A stretch of 41,001 nt of DNA from Bacteroidia bacterium (lineage in GTDB: Bacteria; Bacteroidota; Bacteroidia; Flavobacteriales; Flavobacteriaceae). Below, piece by piece: positions 22,017-30,928 of this stretch (within the stretch, counting starts at the first letter, position 1; the number at the start of each line of letters is the position of its first letter). Under the pieces are notes generated by a model that saw nothing but the letters and a program-made list of their open reading frames with translations, was not told the origin of the DNA and ran no database searches. Location of the stretch: assembly GCA_030432635.1 (NCBI GenBank), contig JAUIMB010000020.1, positions 1 through 41,001 on the forward strand. The letters run 5' to 3'. Made by a program: the position numbers and the translations under genes.

Positions 22017-24749
22017 TTATTCTATTACTATCTTTCGAGTAGTTGTCTTGTCACCATCACTTACAGTCACGAGGTACAATCCTGTTTGTGCTTGATTCAG
22101 TGTAATAACTTCACTAAATTCAGAATTATTTGTGTAAACATCACTAAAAATTCTTCTTCCTCTAACATCTACAACATCAACCGTTATATCTTGGTTTGAT
22201 CTCGAATCTAACTTAATTGTGAATTCTCCATTGTTCGGATTAGGAAAAATAACAAACTCGCCTACAGCAAATTCATTGACACTTAATGGCGTCACTGTAG
22301 TCGTACAGACTTCAATATACCAATCATTAAACGTTCCCGTTATAGCATCCCAATTGTCGGTAATCGACATTGTCCAGTCTCCACTACTGTCCAAACCAGA
22401 AAACACCGCCAAAGGCTCACTTGGACTGTACTCACCAGATGTAGGGTTAGCACATGTTATCCCAGGAGCACCATCACTAAAAATAACATCCAAATTATCT
22501 TCACTACCACAATCTCTATTGTAAACGTTCATTGATGTTCCGCCAGGATGAATCACCTCAATAATCAAATCATTGATATAAGTATGGGATACATTTGAAT
22601 ACACCTTAATGAAGTCAATGTTTTCAGAATCAGGAATATTGATCATACTTTCTACTGGTGGCCCAGGATTACCGTTCCCTCCAGGTCCATCAGGAATGGC
22701 TAAAGACACATCACCCGAAGCATATTGTGTACAAGTGGTTTCTACCTCTGCATTTATTGGGAACACGGCACTATTTACGGCATAGTATATATTATCCACT
22801 GGTTCTATCTTAATTCGGCAGTATGGCGCAACTACATTTGGAACAGCTACCGTCTCTGAACCATCGTTAGCGGTATTTACAGCCAAAACCGTATCAAAAT
22901 TCTGACCTCCGTCAGTTGATAATAGAATATTCACATTTGAAGTGTTGATAGCATTTGCAGTTGTTCCTGCAACATCCCATGTAATCATCTCACTATTTCC
23001 ACTTAACCATATGGCACCATCGTTTTGAGACGTCACAGTAAATGGACCTGCAGAACCACTTACAGTAATGTTCATTAAGTCAAAACTAGATTGCCCGTTT
23101 AATCCCGTAGCACTAGCATCTCTATCTCTAACGGTTAAAGCCCATTGCATAGACCTTCCTATGGTAGAAACAGTTTCCCAATCAGAATTTACCGAAGGAT
23201 TTGTTTCTGTTAACTGGCCATTTAAAACCCTTTGAAAATTTGGGATATACCGATCGGGTGATTCCGATGGTGGCAACGATCTTGCAACAGCTCCCACTCC
23301 TGCAGTTGGACCAAAACTCGCACTGGTAACCTGAGCACTGTTATTTTGTTCCCAACAATATGTAAGCAAATCGCCTGCATCTGCGTCTGTCGCAGATCCA
23401 CGTAACACATATGCCGTTCCATTTGGTATAACATAATCTTGGCCTGCATCCGCAATAGGAGGATTATTAGAGATCGCTGTAGTCATGGCACAATTATTAG
23501 GCGCAGTAGCGACATTGTTAAGTATTTGATTGATGCTTACATAATGAAAATAGGCATCGCTATTGGTTTGAACATCATTAGGGCCTGTTATCCCAGCATA
23601 ACCCATGATTGTGGTTCCACTTCCAGGTTCAACATTTACACCAGTTCCTTCCGTATTCATGGAAAACGTGTGATTAGCTCCCATTTGATGTCCTATCTCA
23701 TGTGCCACATAATCAATATCAAACGTGTCTGTTTCAGGAATACCATCAGCAGGAGACGTAATTCCCGCGCCTTTATTTTCATCATTTGGATTTGCGGTAT
23801 CGTCTTCACAAACACAACCAATGCAACCTGCATTACCACCTCCTCCTGAAGCTCCAAACATGTGACCAATATCATAAGCCGCATTGCCTATGGTATTGGT
23901 GAGCGTATTTTGTAATTCCACATTCCAAGCTCCAAGATTATTCGAATAAGGATCTGTATTGGCATTAGTGAAAATCAGCTCTGGCGCATCTACCAAAGTA
24001 AATGTAATGGCCATATCTGTCTCAAATACTGCATTGACACGAGTTAGTGTTGCATTAATCGCTGCCAATGCACCACCAACTGTTCCTCCATGATAAGCGG
24101 TATATTCTCCATTTACAGAAACAGCTAACCTATAACTCCTTAAGGTCTGATCATCTGCATCTCTTTGATTGTCCGTGACCAATCTATGTTTTGAATCACT
24201 AGCAACCTCATCAATTGTAGAACACACAAACTGATCTTCATAGTGACCCCTTGATGATTTTCTGTAAACTATATAGTCACTGGAGCTGTGAGTTATGGGC
24301 TGCATAAAAACCGTTTCCTTACCAATATAGGATATCATGGTTTGAACTCCCATTGGAGAAACACTCATACTCAATCGTGTTTTAGGGTCTTTAATTCCAT
24401 AACCAACATAAGATTTTATATCTGGGAATTGTGCTGCCAGGCTAGGTGCTAAAATTTGAGATTCGTAAATTCTAAATTGCTCAAATTGGCCGTCGAACGT
24501 TGGAACCTCAATGATTGTTGTCGAAATGGAATTCGATGCGCCTCTGAGAGGAGCAGCCTGAATTCTTTGTGTTAAAAGATTAGAATTAAAACTAAACGTT
24601 TTAACTTTTGAAGACTCTAAGTGAAACCTTGAAAGGGTCTCAGAATCTGGCTTTATTGTCGTTTTGGTCCAAATGTTATCTTGGGAAAAACTTAGACCAA
24701 AAACCAACGTCATAAATAAAGTAAACCTAAAATGTAATGCATGCTTCAT
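22017..24749 (-). CDS. Secreted reprolysin-type zinc metalloprotease with P-domain and T9SS sorting tail
   Basis: Signal peptide in the first 20 residues (FRFTLFMTLVFGLSFSQ). The zinc site VAHEIGHQMGANHTF near residue 350 has the full HExxHxxGxxH pattern, with a downstream TIMGYAG Met-turn. The protease region is followed by a proprotein-convertase P-domain (about 690-800; IPDSENIDFIKVYSNVSHTY) and a C-terminal type IX sorting domain (VIFPNPNNGEFTIKLDS, ending KTTTRKIVIE). Start chosen at 24749 (MKHALHFRF), seven codons after a first ATG, because the signal peptide then has normal length. Exported to the surface or medium; likely a degradative enzyme. Divergent from the M43 protease. Confidence 0.92.
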   Translation of the reverse strand: MKHALHFRFTLFMTLVFGLSFSQDNIWTKTTIKPDSETLSRFHLESSKVKTFSFNSNLLTQRIQAAPLRGASNSISTTIIEVPTFDGQFEQFRIYESQILAPSLAAQFPDIKSYVGYGIKDPKTRLSMSVSPMGVQTMISYIGKETVFMQPITHSSSDYIVYRKSSRGHYEDQFVCSTIDEVASDSKHRLVTDNQRDADDQTLRSYRLAVSVNGEYTAYHGGTVGGALAAINATLTRVNAVFETDMAITFTLVDAPELIFTNANTDPYSNNLGAWNVELQNTLTNTIGNAAYDIGHMFGASGGGGNAGCIGCVCEDDTANPNDENKGAGITSPADGIPETDTFDIDYVAHEIGHQMGANHTFSMNTEGTGVNVEPGSGTTIMGYAGITGPNDVQTNSDAYFHYVSINQILNNVATAPNNCAMTTAISNNPPIADAGQDYVIPNGTAYVLRGSATDADAGDLLTYCWEQNNSAQVTSASFGPTAGVGAVARSLPPSESPDRYIPNFQRVLNGQLTETNPSVNSDWETVSTIGRSMQWALTVRDRDASATGLNGQSSFDLMNITVSGSAGPFTVTSQNDGAIWLSGNSEMITWDVAGTTANAINTSNVNILLSTDGGQNFDTVLAVNTANDGSETVAVPNVVAPYCRIKIEPVDNIYYAVNSAVFPINAEVETTCTQYASGDVSLAIPDGPGGNGNPGPPVESMINIPDSENIDFIKVYSNVSHTYINDLIIEVIHPGGTSMNVYNRDCGSEDNLDVIFSDGAPGITCANPTSGEYSPSEPLAVFSGLDSSGDWTMSITDNWDAITGTFNDWYIEVCTTTVTPLSVNEFAVGEFVIFPNPNNGEFTIKLDSRSNQDITVDVVDVRGRRIFSDVYTNNSEFSEVITLNQAQTGLYLVTVSDGDKTTTRKIVIE

Positions 24750-24918
24750 AATTAAGATGTGTTTTGCCATAAAGATATTAACTACGTTCCTTTAAAAAAA
24801 TGTTTTCATACAATCCTTTTCCTTTATTTTGTTAAAATTTACAGTTTCTTAAAAATTCCTTAATACTTCGTGCAAAATTGTTTATTTTAGTAGACTAAAA
24901 TTCGTAAAAAACATAAGC

Positions 24919-26877
24919 ATGAAAAAAATTACACTTAAATTATTTGTTTTGAGCTTATTGGCCATTTCTTTTTCAGTGAATGCTCAAAAAACAAGTATTG
25001 ATTTATCTGAACCCGTAGACGGATATATTAGGTGTGCTACAGACGAGTATAACGCAGCACTCTTAAAAAACAACCCAAACATGATGGGTAGCGATTCGTT
25101 TGAGCGTAAACTTGCGCCTAAAATCGCCGAAATCAAAAGACAAATAGCATCAGGTGCCCTAAGAGGAAGTGTCCAATTTACCATTCCTGTTGTTGTACAT
25201 GTCATTCATAATGGAGAGCCTATAGGTACTGGAGCAAATATTTCTGACGCTCAGGTTCTATCTCAAATACAAGTTCTTAATGAAGATTATAGACGAATGG
25301 TAGGTACAAGAGGATTTAACACAGATCCTGATGGTGCTGATGTGGAAATTGAGTTTTGTATGGCTCAACAAGATCCTGACGGCTGTGTCACTAATGGTAT
25401 CAATAGAATTGATATGTCGGCTGTTAGCACAAGTTGGTCTGGACCAGGTGGAAACACCGATACCGTACTAAAACCTATGACATATTGGGATGCATCACAA
25501 TACATGAACATGTGGTCGGTTAATTTCTCAGACCCAACTCTTTTAGGATTTGCTCAATTCCCTGGAGGTCCTGCTAATTCTGATGGTGTGGTTTCTAATT
25601 ACACTTATTTTGGTAGTAATGATGCACCAGGAGTAACTATCCCAGGAACTTTCAACCTCGGAAGAACAATGACTCATGAAGTAGGTCACTATTTAGGACT
25701 TTTCCATACATTCCAAGGTGGATGTGCTGGTGGTGACATGTGTGATGACACTCCTCCTGTTGATGCACCAAACTTTGGTTGTCCTACGACACATCAATCT
25801 TGCGGAAACCTTGATATGGTTAGAAATTACATGGACTACACTGATGATGCCTGTATGAACATTTTCACGAATGATCAAAAAGCAAGAGTCATTGCAGTTA
25901 TGAATGGTGCGCCTAATAGACCTAATACAACCACATCAGATAAGTGTAATCCTTTAGCTGATGTATCTAACGACGGAAGTATTGCAGTAAACATGCTTAC
26001 TCAAGGTGCTGCATGTTCAGGCGAAGTTGTTCCGAACATTAGAATTCAGAATTATGGTACAGTCACATTGACATCTGCTACAATTTCTTACGATGTTGAC
26101 GGTGGAACGTCTACCGATTTCCCATGGACTGGCAACTTAGCTAATGGAGAATTTGTTGATATTGACCTTCCTACTGTTACAGCTGGTGGTGGTCAACACA
26201 CACTTAACGTTTCTATCTCTTCTCCTAACGGAAATGCTGATCAACGCGCTTGTAATGACGCTGCTTCTGCTACGTTTACTGGATCTGATTCATTCGCTGA
26301 AACTACTGAAGTTAGACTTACATTAATTCCTGATGATTATGGTAGTGAAACAACTTGGTCATTTAGTGACGAATCTGGGGAAATAGCTACAGGTGGACCA
26401 TATACTAATAATAATTCAACACCAATCAACGAGACATTTGCAGTTGTTCCTGATATGTGCTATACATTTACCATTAATGATTCTTATGGTGATGGTATTT
26501 GCTGTGATTGGGGTAATGGTTCTTATGAATTGAGAACAGATGATGACTCGCTTATTTTTAGCGGTGGAGAATTCTCTGACACTGAAACAACTCAAATTTC
26601 AACCAACACGCTTAGTACTGATGACTATTTTGCAAATGGAAATTTATACATTTATCCAAACCCAGCATCAAGTCATTTGAATATTAAAGTTGGTAATAAC
26701 GAAAACTTACCTAATAGCTACGAAATTGTAAACATTTTAGGTCAGTCGATCAATAAAGTAACAATAGAAAACGAACAAGACCTTTCTATCAACACTTCTG
26801 CGTTAAGCAATGGTGCTTACTTTATTAAGATCGTTAAGGACGATGCTTCGGTAACATTACCATTTATCAAAGAATAA
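24919..26877 (+). CDS. Secreted M43 (pappalysin-like) zinc metalloprotease with T9SS sorting tail
   Basis: Signal peptide at residues 1-22 (KLFVLSLLAISFSVNA). The zinc site TMTHEVGHYLGLFHTF near residue 250 is complete HExxHxxGxxH; the surrounding cysteines (GGCAGGDMCDDTP, MVRNYMDYTDDAC) are typical of M43. A CARDB-like beta region follows (about 340-450), then SYGDGICCDWGNGSYEL, and a C-terminal type IX sorting domain (LYIYPNPASSHLNIKV, ending ASVTLPFIKE). The 652 residues fit. Role: extracellular protein degradation. A terminator follows at 26904-26933. Confidence 0.93.
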   Translation: MKKITLKLFVLSLLAISFSVNAQKTSIDLSEPVDGYIRCATDEYNAALLKNNPNMMGSDSFERKLAPKIAEIKRQIASGALRGSVQFTIPVVVHVIHNGEPIGTGANISDAQVLSQIQVLNEDYRRMVGTRGFNTDPDGADVEIEFCMAQQDPDGCVTNGINRIDMSAVSTSWSGPGGNTDTVLKPMTYWDASQYMNMWSVNFSDPTLLGFAQFPGGPANSDGVVSNYTYFGSNDAPGVTIPGTFNLGRTMTHEVGHYLGLFHTFQGGCAGGDMCDDTPPVDAPNFGCPTTHQSCGNLDMVRNYMDYTDDACMNIFTNDQKARVIAVMNGAPNRPNTTTSDKCNPLADVSNDGSIAVNMLTQGAACSGEVVPNIRIQNYGTVTLTSATISYDVDGGTSTDFPWTGNLANGEFVDIDLPTVTAGGGQHTLNVSISSPNGNADQRACNDAASATFTGSDSFAETTEVRLTLIPDDYGSETTWSFSDESGEIATGGPYTNNNSTPINETFAVVPDMCYTFTINDSYGDGICCDWGNGSYELRTDDDSLIFSGGEFSDTETTQISTNTLSTDDYFANGNLYIYPNPASSHLNIKVGNNENLPNSYEIVNILGQSINKVTIENEQDLSINTSALSNGAYFIKIVKDDASVTLPFIKE

Positions 26878-26903
26878 TAGAGTCCTACTATAAATCCAAT
26901 ACT

Positions 26904-26933
26904 AGAGGGTTGAATTTTTTCAACCCTCTTTTT
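26904..26933 (+). terminator. Intrinsic terminator after the M43 protease gene
   Basis: AGAGGGTTGA (26904-26913) pairs with TCAACCCTCT (26920-26929), followed by a T-run. It is a strong, textbook terminator. Confidence 0.9.
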
Positions 26934-26974
26934 ATTTACATTCGATTATAATTACTTTTACCAAAACTTTAAAA

Positions 26975-27904
26975 TTGAGCACAGTTTCTACCAACTCTTC
27001 TTTTAAAAACGGGTCGATAATTACCATCGGTACTTTTGATGGTGTTCATATTGGGCATCAAAAAATCATTGAACATTTGGTTAAAACTGGACAGGAAAAA
27101 GAATTAACTTCTGTTGTATTGACGTTCTTTCCGCATCCAAGAATGGTATTGCAACCTGATTTCAAAATTCAATTATTGCATACGATCAATGAACGCCAAG
27201 CCATGCTTACTAAATTTGGGTTGGACAAACTCGTGGTTAAGGAATTTACAAAAGCGTTTGCAAGTCTTTCTGCAGGTGATTATGTTCAACAGATATTAGT
27301 CGAAGAGTTAAATGCCAAACATATTATTATAGGATACGATCATCATTTTGGCAAAAACCGTACTGCAAACATAGAGGATCTAAGAGGTTATGGTGCTATT
27401 TTTGATTTTTCCGTAGAGGAAATATCTGCTCAAGATGTACAGGATGTAGCTGTAAGCTCAACCAAAATCAGGCAAGCCTTAACTGAAGGTGACATACATA
27501 CCGCAAACACGTATCTAGGGTATCCCTATTTTTTGACTGGTATCGTAATAAAAGGAAAAGGAATTGGAAAAACCTTGTCATTTCCAACTGCAAATATTCA
27601 CATTGAACAAGACTATAAACTTATTCCCAAAAATGGTGTTTATGTAGTTAAATCAAGTTATCATGGCAAAACTATCTTTGGAATGATGAATATAGGAACA
27701 AATCCAACGTTTAATGAGCATAAACAATCCATTGAAGTTCACTTTTTTGATTTAAATACCAATCTCTACGATGCGACCATAAAAATTGAGGTTTTGCATC
27801 GTTTACGCGACGAACAAAAATTTGTTTCCGTCTCGCTACTAAAGGATCAACTCAAAATTGATGAGCAACAGTCCAAAGCGTATATAGATATGTACCATGA
27901 ATAA
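26975..27904 (+). CDS. ribF: Bifunctional riboflavin kinase/FAD synthetase
   Basis: Converts riboflavin to FMN and then FAD. The adenylyltransferase domain begins with ITIGTFDGVHIGHQKII (nucleotide-binding HxGH) and covers about residues 15-165; SSTKIRQAL marks its end. The riboflavin kinase domain follows (GIGKTLSFPTANIH, NGVYVV). The only available start giving a full N-terminal strand is TTG at 26975 (no ATG lies upstream of the HxGH motif in frame), so a non-ATG start is proposed. The last eight bases overlap the following HTTM gene. Confidence 0.94.
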   Translation: MSTVSTNSSFKNGSIITIGTFDGVHIGHQKIIEHLVKTGQEKELTSVVLTFFPHPRMVLQPDFKIQLLHTINERQAMLTKFGLDKLVVKEFTKAFASLSAGDYVQQILVEELNAKHIIIGYDHHFGKNRTANIEDLRGYGAIFDFSVEEISAQDVQDVAVSSTKIRQALTEGDIHTANTYLGYPYFLTGIVIKGKGIGKTLSFPTANIHIEQDYKLIPKNGVYVVKSSYHGKTIFGMMNIGTNPTFNEHKQSIEVHFFDLNTNLYDATIKIEVLHRLRDEQKFVSVSLLKDQLKIDEQQSKAYIDMYHE

Positions 27905-29219
27905 GTTTTTATTTAAGCATATTGATAATAGCGCTCTGATTGTCTTTAGGGTTTTATTTGGACTCTTGATATTTCTAGAAAGCGTTGGTGCCATTGCTAC
28001 AGGTTGGGTCAAGCGCGTGATGATCGACCCTCAATTCACTTTCAATTTTATTGGGTTTGATTGGTTACAACCTCTTCCTGGTAATTGGATGTATGTCTAC
28101 TATATTGTGATGGGCGTTTTTGGGCTTTTCGTAATGTTAGGCTATAAGTACCGAATGAGTATGCTGGCTTTTGCGCTAATGTGGTCTGCCACTTATTTAA
28201 TGCAAAAATCATCATATAATAACCACTACTACTTTTTGATGATACTCAGTTTTATTATGGTGATCATGCCTGCACATAAATATGCTTCAATTGATGTTAG
28301 GCAAAATCCAAGCCTTAGACGGATCTCTATGCCTAATTGGTGTCGCTGGTTGTTTATCATTCAATTGTTCATATTATATACTTACGCTTCTATTGCCAAA
28401 ATTTATCCTGATTGGATCGATTTAACAGTTCCAGAAATGCTAATGAGAGCTAAACAACATTATGTGTTGGTTGGTGATGTCCTTCAAGAGAAATTCATTC
28501 ATTACATGATAGCTTATGGCGGAATTCTATATGACGGTCTAATCATTCCTGCATTACTGTGGAAACGAACACGGAAAATTGCGTTCATTGCCTCAATCTT
28601 TTTCCACTTGTTCAACTCGTTTATTTTCCAAGTCGGCATCTTTCCGTATTTGGCCTTAGCCTTTTTTGTGTTCTTTTTTGAACCTGAAACCATTCAGAAA
28701 TGCTTTCTAAAACGGAAAGAAATCTATAAAGGAAATAACATCAAAACACCTGGATATGCGACAGTATTTAAGACCTTGTTGATAATGTATTTTGTCATAC
28801 AAATTGCCTTGCCTTTGAGACATTATTTCATACCTGACCATGTGTTATGGACCGAAGAAGGCCATAGATTATCTTGGCGAATGATGCTACGCACCAAACG
28901 AGGAAGCACCAGTTTTATGGTCGTCGATAAAGCCACGAATGCAGCAAGTAAAATAAACCTGAAAGATTACCTTACCCAAAAACAAATTCGTTCTGTAAGT
29001 GCTAAACCTGATGTAATGTGGCAGTTTGCACAACGATTAAAACGCATTTATGCTGAAAAAGGAATGGATATCGAGGTCTATGTAACCTCTTATGTTAGTG
29101 TTAATGGAAAACCAAGTAAGCAGCTTATAGATCCTAAGGTTGACCTTGCTAGTGTGAAATGGAATCATTTTAAACATCATGATTGGATTTTGCCATCAAA
29201 TCAAGATGAGAATCATTGA
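27897..29219 (+). CDS. HTTM domain membrane protein (vitamin K carboxylase-like)
   Basis: Polytopic protein of 440 residues. The N-terminal half has several membrane helices with the HTTM pattern (ALIVFRVLFGLLIFLESV, LGYKYRMSMLAFALMWS, YNNHYYFLMILSFIMVIMPA, LFIIQLFILYTYASIAKI), related to vitamin K-dependent gamma-carboxylase. The C-terminal part is soluble. Such proteins are common in Flavobacteriaceae; substrate and cofactor are unknown. It starts inside ribF and is likely co-expressed. Confidence 0.88.
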   Translation: MNKFLFKHIDNSALIVFRVLFGLLIFLESVGAIATGWVKRVMIDPQFTFNFIGFDWLQPLPGNWMYVYYIVMGVFGLFVMLGYKYRMSMLAFALMWSATYLMQKSSYNNHYYFLMILSFIMVIMPAHKYASIDVRQNPSLRRISMPNWCRWLFIIQLFILYTYASIAKIYPDWIDLTVPEMLMRAKQHYVLVGDVLQEKFIHYMIAYGGILYDGLIIPALLWKRTRKIAFIASIFFHLFNSFIFQVGIFPYLALAFFVFFFEPETIQKCFLKRKEIYKGNNIKTPGYATVFKTLLIMYFVIQIALPLRHYFIPDHVLWTEEGHRLSWRMMLRTKRGSTSFMVVDKATNAASKINLKDYLTQKQIRSVSAKPDVMWQFAQRLKRIYAEKGMDIEVYVTSYVSVNGKPSKQLIDPKVDLASVKWNHFKHHDWILPSNQDENH

Positions 29220-29256
29220 CAATTGCTTAAATTTGGCGTTTTAAATTATTATAGTC

Positions 29257-30525
29257 ATGTTACAGGTTGCATTTATTAGAGAGCACAAAAGCGATGTCAT
29301 TAAGGGTCTTGCAAAACGGAATATTGATGCTACAGAAATGATCGAAGAGGTCATTGCTTTAGACGAGTCACGTAGACAATTGCAAACCAAACTCGATAAT
29401 ACCCTTGCGGAATCCAACAGCATTTCAAAAGAAATCGGCAACCTCTATAAGAGTGGTAAAGCTGCTGAAGCCAATGCACTAAAAGAGAAAACATCCCAAC
29501 TTAAAGAAGATTCGAAAGCATATAACGAAGCGCTTAATGATAAGGCCAATGCCTTGACAGAGCTCCTATACAAGATTCCAAATGTCCCACATGATTCTGT
29601 CCCTCTAGGAAATAGTGACGAAGATAATGAAGAGATTTTTCGAGAAGGTGATATCCCTAAACTACATGAAAAAGCACTACCGCATTGGGAATTGGCAAAA
29701 AAATACGATATCATAGATTTTGAACTTGGTAACAAGATTACTGGAGCTGGATTTCCTGTATATAAAGGTAAAGGAGCAAAATTGCAACGTGCCTTGATCA
29801 CTTATTTTCTTGATAAAAATACAGCTGCTGGTTATACAGAGTACCAACTGCCTCATCTAATCAATGAAGCATCTGGTATTGGGACAGGTCAATTACCTGA
29901 CAAAGAAGGTCAAATGTACCATGTTGGAGCTGACAACCTATACTTAATTCCAACTGCTGAAGTCCCAGGAACCAATCTCTTTAGGGATGAGCTGCTTGCT
30001 GAAAGTGACCTTCCTATTGGCATAACAGGTTATACACCTTGCTTTAGAAGGGAAGCCGGTAGCTATGGAGCGCATGTTCGCGGACTTAATAGACTGCATC
30101 AATTTGACAAGGTAGAAATCATTAGAGTTGAGCACCCAGAAAACTCATATACTGCGTTTGAAGGAATGATTGCACATGTTAAAGACATATTACGCGAACT
30201 TAAATTACCCTATCGCATCTTAAGGTTGTGTGGAGGCGATGTTACCTTTGCTTCTGCCCTTACCTACGACTTTGAAGTATTCTCCACGGCTCAAGATCGT
30301 TGGTTGGAAATTTCTAGTGTATCAAACTTTGAAACCTTTCAAGCCAACCGTTTAAAATTGAGGTTTAAAAACCAAGATGGAAAATCACAGTTATGCCACA
30401 CACTTAACGGAAGTTCTTTGGCACTTCCAAGAGTATTGGCTGGTATTTTAGAGAACTATCAAACAGAGGATGGTATACAAATTCCTGAGGTTCTTATTCC
30501 GTATACTGGATTTGAAAAAATCTAA
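29257..30525 (+). CDS. serS: Seryl-tRNA synthetase
   Basis: Charges tRNA-Ser. An N-terminal antiparallel coiled coil (about residues 25-110), which grips the long variable arm of tRNA-Ser, is followed by the class II catalytic domain: motif 2 in TPCFRREAGSYG and motif 3 near LNGSSLALPRVLAGILENYQ. The 422 residues are standard. A terminator follows at 30562-30604. This housekeeping enzyme would also have to charge the two serine tRNAs of the array. Confidence 0.96.
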   Translation: MLQVAFIREHKSDVIKGLAKRNIDATEMIEEVIALDESRRQLQTKLDNTLAESNSISKEIGNLYKSGKAAEANALKEKTSQLKEDSKAYNEALNDKANALTELLYKIPNVPHDSVPLGNSDEDNEEIFREGDIPKLHEKALPHWELAKKYDIIDFELGNKITGAGFPVYKGKGAKLQRALITYFLDKNTAAGYTEYQLPHLINEASGIGTGQLPDKEGQMYHVGADNLYLIPTAEVPGTNLFRDELLAESDLPIGITGYTPCFRREAGSYGAHVRGLNRLHQFDKVEIIRVEHPENSYTAFEGMIAHVKDILRELKLPYRILRLCGGDVTFASALTYDFEVFSTAQDRWLEISSVSNFETFQANRLKLRFKNQDGKSQLCHTLNGSSLALPRVLAGILENYQTEDGIQIPEVLIPYTGFEKI

Positions 30526-30561
30526 ATTTGTAAGAAATTTACTATTTATTATCGTTAAAAT

Positions 30562-30604
30562 GCTAAAAAAATACGTTGTTCAACGATTTTTTAGCGTTTT
30601 TTTT
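30562..30604 (+). terminator. Intrinsic terminator after serS
   Basis: GCTAAAAAAAT and CGTTG (30562-30578) pair with CAACG and ATTTTTTAGC (30581-30595), followed by a run of T residues. A long, clear hairpin. Confidence 0.8.
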
Positions 30605-30662
30605 TGTTTTTCAGTAATTATTTGTCAAGTTAGTACTCCAAATCAGAAACACCTACTTAATT

Positions 30663-30731
30663 ATGAAAGATATAAAACGTTTAACATTGTTAGTTGTACT
30701 TGTAACCTTGGCAATGAAAGTCTTTTTTTAA
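30663..30731 (+). CDS. Possible 22-residue hydrophobic peptide
   Basis: MKDIKRLTLLVVLVTLAMKV followed by FF: a basic start and a single hydrophobic segment, like a tiny membrane peptide or a truncated signal peptide. The frame ends in a run of seven T residues. It is preceded by the serS terminator and followed by its own terminator, which supports a transcript, but nothing proves translation. It may also be the remnant of a longer gene. Confidence 0.35.
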   Translation: MKDIKRLTLLVVLVTLAMKVFF

Positions 30732-30823
30732 AAGAAAGATAATACGTCCACCTCAAAAGACCAATGCAGAATAACTGAATCATATAATAAGAAATGATTA
30801 ATAGCACATTTATTTTGAATGGT

Positions 30824-30856
30824 AATGCCTGAACTTGCGTTTGGGCATTTTTTTTT
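30824..30856 (+). terminator. Intrinsic terminator downstream of the small hydrophobic frame
   Basis: AATGCC (30824-30829) and GGCATT (30844-30849) pair and are followed by a run of nine T residues. It implies a transcript that starts after the serS terminator. Confidence 0.65.
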
Positions 30857-30928
30857 GACATTTCAGCAAAACAATTATAAAAACATTCACAATATCTCGT
30901 AATTGCATTTGTTATATTTACATAAATA

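Larger units (their letters stand above)
30526..30928. other. Intergenic stretch between serS and the TPR protein gene
   Basis: The 403 bases hold the serS terminator (30562-30604), a possible 22-codon hydrophobic reading frame (30663-30731) and a second terminator (30824-30856). No larger gene is visible. A separate short transcript between the two terminators is plausible. Confidence 0.6.
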
